A model generated the notes under the pieces. That model was not told the origin of the DNA and made no database searches. It saw nothing but the letters and a program-made list of their open reading frames with translations. Both the position numbers and the translations under genes were made by a program. DNA of 64,000 bases from Closterium sp. NIES-65 (Eukaryota > Streptophyta > Zygnematophyceae > Desmidiales > Closteriaceae), in assembly GCA_948144175.1 (NCBI GenBank), contig CANXME010002675.1, positions 682,001 to 746,000 of the forward strand, read 5' to 3'. Position 1 is the stretch's first letter, and each line of letters begins with the position of its first letter. Shown here piece after piece: positions 36,843 to 43,179 of the stretch.

Positions 36843-36908
36843 ACCGCCACCGCCACCACCGCAACTGCCACAATCACCACCACCAGCGCCACCACCGCCA
36901 CCGCTACC

Positions 36909-36942
<34 letters not shown>

Positions 36943-37420
36943 TCACCACCACCACCGCCACTGCCGCCGCCGCTGCCGCCTCCACCGGATTTGTGCTCTC
37001 ACTTTCAAGGCCTAACAGCTTTGGGCACCATGGTCTGTTCGAGGTTCGGCCACTTGCCATACACTCACTCTCAACTGCTCCCCTCCCAATCCCTTTCGAA
37101 ACGTCAGCACCCTTCAGGTGGAGGAGTGCCTGTCAAAGGGGGATTTGACGGGTCTGAAGAGCCCCGGCATGGACGCCCCAGCGGAGGTGTTGCTGCACCT
37201 CACTCAGCTGGCAATCAGTTGCACGGTGGCACGCACGGCAAACCGCCCGACAATGGGAGATGTTGCCAATGAGCTGCAGGCAGTCAAGAATGAAGTTGGG
37301 GGGAAGGAGGAGGTGCGTGCGGCAGTGAAAGTGGATGCGGAGGATGAGGAGAGGATGGGTGCAAACAACATACACCTAAGCTTGGATGAAGAATTAGACC
37401 TCATTCAAGCTGTTGCGTGA
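2847..37420 (+). CDS. LRR receptor-like kinase gene, 5' end outside window (exons joined)
   Basis: This is a plant-type membrane receptor kinase assembled from exons I could place by splice signals and phase: thirteen 72-nt LRR exons, a six-Cys exon, a Ser-rich stalk with one transmembrane helix, and six kinase exons ending in a TGA at 37418-37420. The kinase has the glycine loop ([11 protein letters not shown]), the ATP lysine (WAVK), the helix-C Glu (FQREV), [23 protein letters not shown] and the C-lobe RPTM, so the fold is complete. The usual APE-like Glu (DPEY in most plant RLKs) is Val (DPVY). The ectodomain would bind an extracellular ligand and the kinase would signal in the cytosol; the ligand is unknown. 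Two Copia elements lie in introns. The signal peptide and first exons are not in the window. The donor after the last LRR exon is altered, so this copy may be mis-spliced or decaying. The exon chain is inferred without transcript evidence. Confidence 0.7.
3221..3396. repeat. 22-bp minisatellite, 8 units
   Basis: Tandem units of CCAGAAATGTGAATAAGGAA plus TG, intronic. Open frames over it on the minus strand are repeat artefacts. Confidence 0.9.
4223..4294 (+). CDS. LRR exon L2
   Basis: This 72-nt exon lies between a CAG acceptor and a GTAAGC donor. It encodes [18 protein letters not shown] and the rest of one plant-specific LRR, in the common phase. Confidence 0.75.
4480..4690 (+). pseudogene. 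LRR module that has lost its exon
   Basis: The intron leader that precedes most LRR exons here (Cys/Thr-poor pyrimidine-rich text ending in GCATGCCCATTC) is present, but the 72-nt exon expected about 20 nt downstream is missing. The text switches near 4681-4690 to CATGAGCAAATCCCGAACAC, which resembles the hAT terminus found at 10482. The same arrangement recurs at 21957-22167. The exon was probably lost through a transposon insertion or a deletion. Confidence 0.5.
6084..6155 (+). CDS. LRR exon L3
   Basis: This 72-nt exon encodes [18 protein letters not shown] and the rest of one LRR. The acceptor reads GAAG rather than GCAG here, and the paralogue at 40627 keeps GCAG. The donor is GTAAGC. 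Confidence 0.72.
6995..7219. repeat. 15-bp minisatellite, 15 units
   Basis: The unit is CCAGATCTTGAACCT, intronic, with one GATCGTG variant. Because 15 is a multiple of three, several frames stay open on both strands. Confidence 0.95.
7625..7696 (+). CDS. LRR exon L4
   Basis: This 72-nt exon encodes [18 protein letters not shown] and the rest of one LRR, with a CAG acceptor and GTAAGC donor in the common phase. It is the last exon before the breakpoint of the recent tandem duplication at about 7820. Confidence 0.75.
8034..8065. mobile_element. hAT 3' terminus relic
   Basis: GTTCGCCCGTTGCTCATGTC followed by TA matches the last 22 bp of the hAT element at 10482-11246. No matching 5' end is visible upstream, and the duplication breakpoint at about 7820 may have removed it. 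A similar end (TTCATGCTCATGTCTA) lies near 7316-7331 and its copies near 24822-24837 and 41698-41714. Confidence 0.55.
8419..8490 (+). CDS. LRR exon L5
   Basis: This 72-nt exon encodes [18 protein letters not shown] and the rest of one LRR, with a CAG acceptor and GTAAGT donor. Its module (8066-8541) is a near copy of the L8 module. It keeps the empty version of the hAT insertion site at 8498-8505. Confidence 0.75.
9004..9075 (+). CDS. LRR exon L6
   Basis: This 72-nt exon encodes [18 protein letters not shown] and the rest of one LRR, with a CAG acceptor and GTAAGT donor. It lacks the long conserved upstream leader carried by most of the other modules. Confidence 0.75.
9725..9796 (+). CDS. 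LRR exon L7
   Basis: This 72-nt exon is open only in the common LRR phase and encodes [18 protein letters not shown] and the rest of one LRR. It lies between a CAG acceptor and a GTAAGC donor. The other frames contain stops. Confidence 0.7.
10395..10466 (+). CDS. LRR exon L8
   Basis: This 72-nt exon encodes [18 protein letters not shown] and the rest of one LRR, with a CAG acceptor and GTAAGT donor. The hAT element at 10482 is inserted 15 nt into the following intron and leaves the donor intact. Confidence 0.75.
10482..11246. mobile_element. Non-autonomous hAT-type DNA transposon
   Basis: This 765-bp element has perfect 13-bp terminal inverted repeats: TAGACATGAGCAA at 10482-10494 and TTGCTCATGTCTA at 11234-11246. 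It is flanked by the 8-bp duplication GGCAAGAG (10474-10481 and 11247-11254). An 8-bp duplication with TA(G)-type ends is the hAT signature. There is no transposase frame, and the interior is rich in CGAACA/TGTTCG. The sister LRR module carries the empty site GGCAAGAG at 8498-8505. Confidence 0.85.
11309..11420 (-). mobile_element. Copia integrase relic
   Basis: Minus-strand translation gives [20 protein letters not shown], the integrase stretch around the catalytic Glu of Copia elements. It is a short, old fragment of a different Copia lineage, with no LTRs visible around it, and it is broken. Confidence 0.6.
11547..11986. other. AT-richer intron sequence before Copia B
   Basis: I see no gene. 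Short inverted strings such as AACCGATTCGATTTGGTT occur near 11806-11823, and GCGCG at 11982-11986 is the Copia B target duplication. Confidence 0.5.
11987..12117 (+). repeat. 5' LTR of Copia B
   Basis: This 131-bp LTR begins TGTCAGAACATATAG and ends CTTCTCA. GCGCG precedes it and the primer site follows. Confidence 0.92.
12118..12131 (+). other. Primer-binding site of Copia B
   Basis: TGGTATCGAGCAGG directly follows the 5' LTR and resembles the complement of the initiator tRNA-Met 3' end (TGGTATCAGAGC in many plant Copia elements). The same sequence occurs in C at 29239. Confidence 0.8.
12240..12780 (+). repeat. 22-bp GC-rich array in the Copia B leader
   Basis: About two dozen tandem units of roughly 22 bp read CGCCCTAGCGCCCGAGCGCC or the variant with CTGACGGC. 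They lie between the primer site and gag. A Pro/Glu-coding CCGCCCGAG tract follows to about 13120. The leader is non-coding, and the long minus-strand frames over it are compositional. Confidence 0.85.
13250..19152 (+). pseudogene. gag-pol region of Copia B
   Basis: Domains in order: a gag homology region from [10 protein letters not shown]; a long polyglycine linker (about 14045-14275); a zinc-knuckle-like C-x3-H-x4-C ([10 protein letters not shown]); protease (LDSGAS); an HHCC pre-integrase region (HHRLGH ... CVPC); integrase with D-D-E ([22 protein letters not shown]); a linker of repeated GAEPG (about 16320-16540); RT with YVDD; and RNase H. It ends with TGA at 19152. It is a fossil with about one break. 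Confidence 0.88.
19365..19495 (+). repeat. 3' LTR of Copia B
   Basis: This 131-bp LTR is preceded by a purine run (TATGGGGGTG) that could serve as polypurine tract, and is followed by GCGCG. Confidence 0.92.
20324..20395 (+). CDS. LRR exon L1' (duplicate of L1)
   Basis: This exon is identical in sequence to L1, offset by 17477 bp, with the same splice signals. It belongs to the recent tandem duplication. Confidence 0.75.
20698..20873. repeat. 22-bp minisatellite, 8 units (duplicate)
   Basis: The same array as 3221-3396, with the same number of units. Confidence 0.9.
21700..21771 (+). CDS. LRR exon L2' (duplicate of L2)
   Basis: This is a 72-nt copy of L2 with the same CAG acceptor and GTAAGC donor, 17477 bp downstream. 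Confidence 0.75.
23561..23632 (+). CDS. LRR exon L3' (duplicate of L3)
   Basis: This is a 72-nt copy of L3 that keeps the same GAAG acceptor. A further, older paralogue lies at 40627. Confidence 0.72.
24472..24726. repeat. 15-bp minisatellite, 17 units
   Basis: The same unit as 6995-7219, with two extra copies and a GATTTTG variant. Confidence 0.95.
25128..25199 (+). CDS. LRR exon L4' (duplicate of L4)
   Basis: This 72-nt exon encodes [18 protein letters not shown] and the rest of one LRR, with a CAG acceptor and GTAAGC donor. The sequence shared with copy 1 ends shortly downstream, at about 25323. Confidence 0.75.
25611..25682 (+). CDS. Last LRR exon (L9')
   Basis: This 72-nt exon encodes [18 protein letters not shown] and then LYLQN, one LRR in the common phase, after an AAAG acceptor. 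The expected donor after TT reads GGAAGC here. The paralogue at 42494-42565 has GTTAGC at the same place, so the GT donor appears to have been lost in this copy. If so, the exon would be skipped, which stays in frame, or read through into the intron. Confidence 0.6.
25812..25936 (+). CDS. Six-cysteine ectodomain exon
   Basis: This 125-nt exon lies between a GGCAG acceptor and a GTGAGT donor and encodes [17 protein letters not shown] followed by [19 protein letters not shown]. It has six cysteines in about 40 residues, with two close C-x2-C pairs. Its phase fits the LRR exon before it (one leading nt) and the stalk exon after it (one trailing nt). I do not recognise a named domain. By position it is a membrane-proximal disulfide module. 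Confidence 0.6.
26224..26418 (+). CDS. Ser-rich stalk and transmembrane exon
   Basis: This exon encodes a Pro/Ser stalk ([20 protein letters not shown] and onward) built on AGC repeats. A hydrophobic helix ([20 protein letters not shown], continuing VLLY) and a basic stop-transfer signal (LRHK) follow. The acceptor is GGCAG and the donor CAG|GTGGGA. The AGC tract differs in length from the paralogue at 43093, which has seven more codons, so the stalk length is variable. Confidence 0.75.
26930..27020. repeat. CCCCTCAC tandem tract before kinase exon 1
   Basis: Repeats of CCCCTCACT or CCCCTCACC form a long pyrimidine-rich tract just upstream of the exon 1 acceptor and may serve as its polypyrimidine region. 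The counterpart is at about 43806-43890. Confidence 0.75.
27051..27232 (+). CDS. Kinase exon 1: glycine loop and ATP lysine
   Basis: This 182-nt exon encodes [18 protein letters not shown], the juxtamembrane helix typical of plant RLKs. The glycine loop [11 protein letters not shown], the lysine in WAVKRAK and the start of helix C (DFQREV) follow. The donor is GAG|GTGAGT. The paralogue at 43926 has GVVYKG where this copy has GDVYKG, an unusual acidic residue in the loop. Confidence 0.75.
27458..27605 (+). CDS. Kinase exon 2: helix C to hinge
   Basis: The exon encodes [17 protein letters not shown] (subdomains III-IV), then [20 protein letters not shown] (hinge and helix D). It lies between a GGCAG acceptor and a GTGAGT donor. 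Confidence 0.8.
27655..27742 (+). pseudogene. Partial duplicate of kinase exon 2 inside the next intron
   Basis: About 88 bp repeats the 3' part of kinase exon 2, from GAGGACGCGGCCAGAG through the donor region. It has small insertions and no acceptor, and it is not open in the kinase frame. The same relic is present at 44530-44617, so it predates the split of the two gene copies. Confidence 0.7.
27900..28039 (+). CDS. Kinase exon 3: catalytic loop (GC donor)
   Basis: This 140-nt exon encodes [20 protein letters not shown] and then [19 protein letters not shown], which carries the catalytic Asp, Lys and Asn. The exon must end at CAG because the next exon starts AKVADFGL in frame, so the donor is GCAAGA, a GC-AG intron. 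The same GC donor occurs in the paralogue at 44914. Confidence 0.8.
28713..28852 (+). CDS. Kinase exon 4: DFG and activation segment
   Basis: This 140-nt exon encodes [20 protein letters not shown], then [18 protein letters not shown] and TATDVY. DFG and GTPGY are present. The residue that is normally Glu (DPEY) is Val in both gene copies. The donor is GTACTT. Copia element C lies in the following intron. Confidence 0.8.
29108..29238 (+). repeat. 5' LTR of Copia C
   Basis: This 131-bp LTR (TGTCAGAACATATAG ... CTTCTCA) is followed by the primer site TGGTATCGAGCAGG. Confidence 0.92.
29360..29960 (+). repeat. 22-bp GC-rich array in the Copia C leader
   Basis: The same tandem leader array as in B is present, with a few more units, so its copy number varies between sister elements. 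Confidence 0.82.
30434..36331 (+). pseudogene. gag-pol region of Copia C
   Basis: Domain order and content match B: gag, polyglycine linker, zinc-knuckle-like motif, protease, integrase, GAEPG-repeat linker, RT (YVDD) and RNase H. The Gln run after the polyglycine linker is longer than in B. It is a fossil with about two breaks. Confidence 0.87.
36544..36674 (+). repeat. 3' LTR of Copia C
   Basis: This 131-bp LTR is identical as read to the 5' LTR, and the target duplication GTTGG follows. Confidence 0.92.
36713..36797 (+). CDS. Kinase exon 5: helix F region
   Basis: This 85-nt exon completes DVYSFGV and runs through [20 protein letters not shown] to VLPW. It follows a CTGCAG acceptor that lies 33 nt after the end of TSD-flanked element C. 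The donor GTGAGC leads straight into a CCACCG-rich tract. The motif usually read LLELLTGR is LILVVLTSR here. Confidence 0.75.
36807..36990. repeat. CCACCG/CCGCCA microsatellite in intron 5
   Basis: A trinucleotide-type tract between kinase exons 5 and 6. It is open in several frames only because of its composition. Confidence 0.88.
37118..37420 (+). CDS. Kinase exon 6: C-lobe end and tail
   Basis: After a TTCAG acceptor the exon encodes [18 protein letters not shown], then [20 protein letters not shown] with the conserved C-lobe Arg, then an acidic tail ([14 protein letters not shown]) and TGA. It joins exon 5 in frame (LPW|VEE). Confidence 0.8.
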   Translation: MEECLSKGDLTGLKSPGMDAPAEVLLHLTQLAISCTVARTANRPTMGDVANELQAVKNEVGGKEEVRAAVKVDAEDEERMGANNIHLSLDEELDLIQAVA

Positions 37421-39662
37421 TAAACTCGTTACAATGTTACAGCCGACAAGGAGGCACTGATTGTTTTTGTCATGTTGACATTTCTCAAATTCCACAAGTT
37501 GTTATTTGGTGTTTCGATTAAAGACACCGTATTCCCCCAGATAAACCACCCACCCGGCCGGGTGCATTTATATGACACTTATTTTGTTTAGCTGAAATGA
37601 TTGGAAACAAAACCAGGTGTAGGCCTTGACTTCTACTTGTCAACCTTGGTCACTCCATCTCGACCCTTGGTCTTCGTCGTTGGTAGTGGTTTTGTTGCTG
37701 TGCAAGAATGTTTGTATTAATTTCTTATTGTAACAACACCAACTAGGGGTTCTCCCTCTATATTTACATTAACTATCATGTCATCCAATAAGAGTGTCCC
37801 ATCAATATTTTTATTTACAATTGCTCTAAAGAATTCTCAAGTTCTTAGATGCCGTACAGGACATCTTTTGGGAGAATGGTTTCCTGCGTTCCACACAACA
37901 CAACCACGCAATCCCTGCCGAGCATCGTTGCAAAACACCTCTGGTCCATGCAACTAAATCTGGTGAGACTAGCAATAGACCCGCTCCAGGGCGGCCGCAA
38001 CCAAGACCTATTTTCTCATCCCAACATACTCGCCCTTTCTCACTCTGCTGCTTCCAGTCCCACCCACCCTTCTTTGCCCTTCATGCATCGGACATTTGAG
38101 GTGTTGCACTTGCAAACGGGGAGGCAATACTCGGGCGATACTGTTGGTGGGAAAATTGGGGGGGAACAATCTGGGCCCTAATCTGTTGCCCATCGGCTAA
38201 ATGATGGGGGAGCAGCACAGCACCGCATCAGCTGTGCGACAGGAGGCTCGGCGCGCATCAAAAAATTTGAAGGCTCGCGCTATTTTCATGCCCCCTCCGC
38301 GTGGTTTCAGGGCTAAGGTTTGTTTTTCCTTCGCAGATCGTCAAACCTCCTCCCGCCACCAACCATTCGATGGTTGGATGGCCTGGAAGCAAATGGGCCC
38401 ACCAGGACAAAGAAAAAACATTTTATACCTGCCCTGAACCACTTGGTGCGGTCCTTGGATCCCCCCTCTGACCCTGAACCAGGGCCGCACCACTTACCGC
38501 ACCCAATGAGCCTAGCCATTCCCACACTTGCACAACGAAATGCTTGCTCCTCTGCATCATATCTAGTGATGTGACTTAAGGTTGCGAATTTTGCACGCTG
38601 CACTCACAGGCTGGTGAGTGCGGTGAGGTGCGAGGTGTCATCAGACAACAGCCCCTGCTGCCGCGGCTCATCTCCGTTCACGTTGCTGCATGGGCAGGGG
38701 GTCAAGGGCAGGGGGGCAATGGCAAGGGGACAAGAGAACAGGAACAGCGGCAGTCGGGGGGACAAAGGCATGAAGTCTAGGGATTTGGGACAAGGGCATG
38801 CTTGCGAAACTTCCCACACTTGAACAAGGAGAGACGACGCCCATGGCATGCATGGTTCCAGCCGGTGCATCGTGTGTGCAGCAGCAAGGGTGGTAGGTGT
38901 GTGGCAATGGCAATGGCTCACAGGCACTGAAGGTTGTAGAGGCGAGTCACCCAGGCAGGGAATTCCAAGGCTCGCAGGAACGACAAGTCACTACAGGGGA
39001 GAATGCACTGGGATGGCAAGGGGACGGCACAGGAAGAACGTCAAGGTAGAGGGCTGGGCTCGTGCCAAATGGGCCGTCAGTGAAACCCTGCTCGTGCACG
39101 TGAACAAGCATGCTTCATTTGAACTACTCTTGGACCCGTATGCATCTGACTCAAAGTGCAGTGAGGGCTGTGAGGTATCGGATCTCCCTGGGTATCTCCC
39201 CCGTGGCATTGGTGAGCGAACTGAGTGTCTTGCGCACATGCACATGCACACACATGGAGAAGAGTCAACACCACCAAGGCACAATGAGAGTCAACACCAC
39301 CAAGGCACAATGAGAGTCAACACCACCAAGGCACGAGGAGAGTCAGCATTGCTACCAAGGCACAGTGAGAGTCAACACTACTACCAAGGCACAATGAGAG
39401 TCAGCACTACTACCAAAGCATAATGAGAGTCAACACTACTACCAAGGCTATAAGAGACGACCAGAAAGTCAGTTCACGCACTGACTGCTTTGAACTACAC
39501 AAGCTGACACATCAAGGCAGCACCGGCTCCCAGCGCACCGGAATCGAGCTTACAGGCTTTGAAGATTCTCCAGATGAGAGAGAACGTGCAGAGCGGACAA
39601 GCTCCCTGTGAATTCCACCAAGCCAAGTATATGCCTGGCGGGTGGTGGTGGAAGGGTTGTGG
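37421..39662. other. 3' flank of the RLK gene
   Basis: I see no convincing gene. The first part would hold the 3' UTR and polyadenylation site. A short hairpin (CCAACCAT TCG ATGGTTGG) lies near 38362-38380. The block is homologous to 46742-49457. Open frames in it differ between the two copies mainly by amino-acid-changing substitutions or are cut, which argues against coding. Confidence 0.6.
39262..39450. repeat. 26-29-bp minisatellite, short allele
   Basis: A handful of units of GAGAGTCAACACTACTACCA plus AGGCACAAT, with shorter CACCACC variants at the start. Confidence 0.88.
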
Positions 39663-40396
39663 GACGTATGAGAAGCTTTGGGGCGGGTGGACGGTGGGGC
39701 ACACGACATGGGGCTTGTACACAAGTTGCGGGTGGACGGTGGGGCGCCAGCCCCCTAAAGCCCACTACCGCCCTTACGAAGGAGTAATAAGAGCATCACT
39801 TCTCCATAATATAACTTTTTAGGGTACACAGTAGAGTAATAGATGGAACACCACAGTACTCCACCACAACACCTGTAACTCCCCTACCAAACATCTGGGA
39901 GGGCCAATTTCCCTGTTTGCCATGTGTGACTGTAGTGAAGGTTGTCCCTGGGCGAACACGAACGTGTTTGTTACGAACACGTTCGTGTTCGCCACTGCCA
40001 GCAAGGTGTTCGCCTTCACAGGTGAACGAAGGTTGTCCCTGCGTGAACACTGAACACCTTTATTTCCAAAAGGTGTTCGTGCAGGGGCAAACGAGAACAC
40101 GTTCGTGTTCGCCCCTTCCCCTACCTGGCCCTGGTCGGGCCGGCATGGCAAGAAAGCCGGCCCTCGGCCATGCAACCATATGCTGGTCGGGGTCGGGCCA
40201 GGCGGGGTCAGGCCAAGGCCCAGCGCAAGGTGTGCGCACCCAAGGAGGGTCCCGCAAGCTGCTAGGATAGGGGCAAACGCACGTACGGAGGGGGGCACGG
40301 GCTGCTGAAGCGTTTCCATCAAATGTTGTCTCTATGCTCGCCCTTCACATGCTCAATTCCCCGTAGCCGTTCTATACGTGGTTGACGCCTTCGCGC
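39663..40396. other. Unique spacer between RLK copies
   Basis: I see no gene. It holds a short repeat of GGGTGGACGGTGGGGC and a stretch (about 39955-40115) dense in CGAACACG/CGTGTTCG palindromes, with GAAGGTTGTCCCTG repeated on either side of it. The interior resembles the hAT element at 10482, but I found no termini. Confidence 0.5.
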
Positions 40397-40626
40397 AGAC
40401 ATATAGTACAACTTTCCACACTTTTCCTGCCCTCATCTATCCCCTGCCGTTATCAGCACACTTCCTGTGGACGTTCTCCATCACTCTGCCATTCTCGACT
40501 TGTTTGCAATTTCAGGGATTTTGCCTCCCATTATGATTGTAGTTACTTCTTCCTACCTGCTGCTCGTTGCCATGCAAACCTGAGTTTCTTGTATGTACCG
40601 CATGCCGTTCACGCCCATCGTGGCAG

Positions 40627-40698
40627 AGATCTTTCGAGCAATCAGCTCTCTGGTGCAATTCCCACTGCAATAGGCAACCTTTCAAACATGAATTACAT
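40627..40698 (+). CDS. LRR exon of paralogue (L3-type)
   Basis: This 72-nt exon encodes [18 protein letters not shown] and the rest of one LRR. Its GCAG acceptor is probably the ancestral form of the GAAG seen at 6083 and 23560. Confidence 0.7.
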
Positions 40699-43135
40699 GT
40701 AAGCCCCTTTTCTTGGCTGTGTTTCCCTTTCTGCACTTCTCTTCCACTTTGTATCCTGCATATCAGCTATATAGATTGGGTATAGTGTGTAAAACATTGA
40801 GGTAAATTCTATGAAATAAATAATGAGCTCAAGGTACATCAGAAACGGCTCGAAATGAATGGGTAGACCGATCTCAAACAGGCTGAAATCTTCAATTGGT
40901 GAGATCAGCTGAAGTGATTGAACCCTAAACGGAATGTTGAGTTTTTGGCTCACAATTGGGTAAGGTCGGGATGGAGATAAGCATCGAACATGACTTCAAT
41001 TCGGTTTGACTGAACGAGTTTCTCCACAGATCGAACCAGACCTTTCCTTAGCAAAAAACGTTCGTGCCGAACCGTAATAGTTTGAGGCATCACCTTACCT
41101 CGTAGGCATCACCTTACCTCGTAGGCATCACCTTACCTCATAGGCATCACCTTTGCAAAAAACGTTCGTCCCAAACCGTATCAACTCGGTCGAGCAGTTT
41201 GACGCATCACCTTACCTCTTAGGCAACACCTCGTACCCACCCAAGCAAACCACGCACCTACCCACTTGCATATGGGTGTGGGGTGAAGTTGAAGGTTCAT
41301 TTTAGGGCGAGTTCATTTTACAGCATTCCGTTCAGGGTTTAGCTCCATCTGCATGACTTAGGCGTGTAGGGCTCTTAAAGGCAATTAGGGGCTGTTCTTT
41401 GATATTAGGTTCAATATGGCCACATCATGGGGAGCAGGCAACCAGGCCGTGAGAGAGAGGCCAGGTCCAAACGTGACCCTGTTGCTCCCGTGACCCGACA
41501 TCGGCGATTTTGGTAGTTGAACAGAACCTGTTCGTGTTTGGGTCGATTCTGACCTCCTTCCAGATCTTGAACCTCCACATCTTGAACCTCCAGATCTTGA
41601 ACCTCTCCATTGCATGTTTTTGTTTGTTTGAAACTAGAAGGGTTGTTTTGACTAGGAAAGAAGTTTGACAAGGCTTGGCCGAACCTGTTCAGGTTTGGTT
41701 CATGCTCATGTCTAGGTTGGGGTGTTGTTTTTTGCTGCTATAGTGTCTTTCCCTTTTGTCTTCCTTTTCCTTGCGCAAATTGCGAGGTGCCTTAGAGAAA
41801 GCACGGAACACGTCTTTCCTCACTTCAGGTCCCTTTGTATCTCCTGCCATTGGCAGCACACATCTCACAAACAAAGTCCATTGCTCAGCATTTCATGCCT
41901 CTGTTGCAACATCTGCAATTTTTCCTCCTAAAGGAGTTGCTTGCTCCTTTCCATTCTCGTTGTGCAATCATCAGCTCCAAGGATAATGCCATTCGTGTTC
42001 ATCGTTGCAGATATCTTCAGTACAATCAGCTCACTGGCTCAATCCCTGCTGCAATCGGCACCCTTAGAAACCTGGAACGCCTGTAAGCAGGCACGAGCAA
42101 GTACTGTACTCGAACCGGTTCAGGCCAAACCTGGTCGAACCGGGAGGTGTAGTCAAACAGGGCCAGCCTAAACTGCATGTGGAAGAACATACTTAATGTG
42201 CATAATATTGTAAGCTTTTGCTTGTCATTGTTGTACCTGGAAATATTGTAAGTTGTTTATTGTTGTCCACCGCATGGTGCGTGGCCTTGCCACACATCCA
42301 GCATTGGCGATGGCAGCGTGCGCAGCTAAAAAGAAACCGTCATCACACACATGCATGCATCACCTTTGTCATTCAGAATAAGGGCATTACCTTTCAGCAA
42401 GTTCTTGGCTCTTTCCGGTTCTCTCTCCTTCTGAGTCGACTCAAAAGTGTTTCTCCACTTCACCTCATGTTGTGCTTGCATGTGTGAGTAAAGGAATCTC
42501 CACACGAATAACCTTTCGGGGACCATTCCACCATCCACTGGAAGCCTTCTCTACTTGCAAAACTTGTTAGCTTTTATACCAAGATGCGTTTGTTCTGTTC
42601 TTGGAATCTACTACCGTGCCTGGGAAGGTAACCATGCCTATCCAACATTTCAAAAGCCATGGCTTGTCTGTTCTTGCTCTCCTCTCCATGGCAGCACTAT
42701 ATCGGGCACCAACCTCACATGTCCAGCCGACGAAACCAGCTGTGTCACGAAGCAAAATCCTGTGACCGCCTTTTGCCTAGAGTGCAGTTCCTTTTGCACA
42801 ACCTGCGTAGATTCTACATGTGAGTTCAGCGCACTGCATCATTGCATTAACAAAGATTCTACGAACAAAAGAAACAGCACATTCTGTCACTTGCCCATTT
42901 AACTTCAATAGCTCTAAGCTGCCTAGGTTGAGTGATTGCATCAATCATTCGCCTAGGTTACAAGACTTTCTTAACCTTGTTTCTCCAGACGTTCTTTTGA
43001 GATTTCTCAAGTGCAACTGCCGGCCCAAACCTCACCCAAGTGACCTCAACTCATGTGAACTTTCTGAGCCTGTTTCTTTGGGCTGCTGGCAGCTGTCTCC
43101 CCAACCCCACCCACCCCATCGGCAGCGAGCCCCAA

Positions 43136-43179
<44 letters not shown>

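Noticed and set aside
36582-37060. 130-190-codon frames around the CCACCG tract (also 45936-46438)
   Set aside because: They merge Copia LTR sequence or intron with a trinucleotide microsatellite. The real coding here is the short kinase exon in another frame.
37849-38181. 110-codon open frame conserved at 47171-47503
   Set aside because: Nearly all base differences between the two copies change the amino acid, so there is no sign of purifying selection. It lies in the duplicated 3' flank and has no recognisable domain.
38848-39423. 191-codon open frame in the 3' flank
   Set aside because: The homologous stretch near 48169-48641 is not open over the same span because of a length difference, and the tail is minisatellite.
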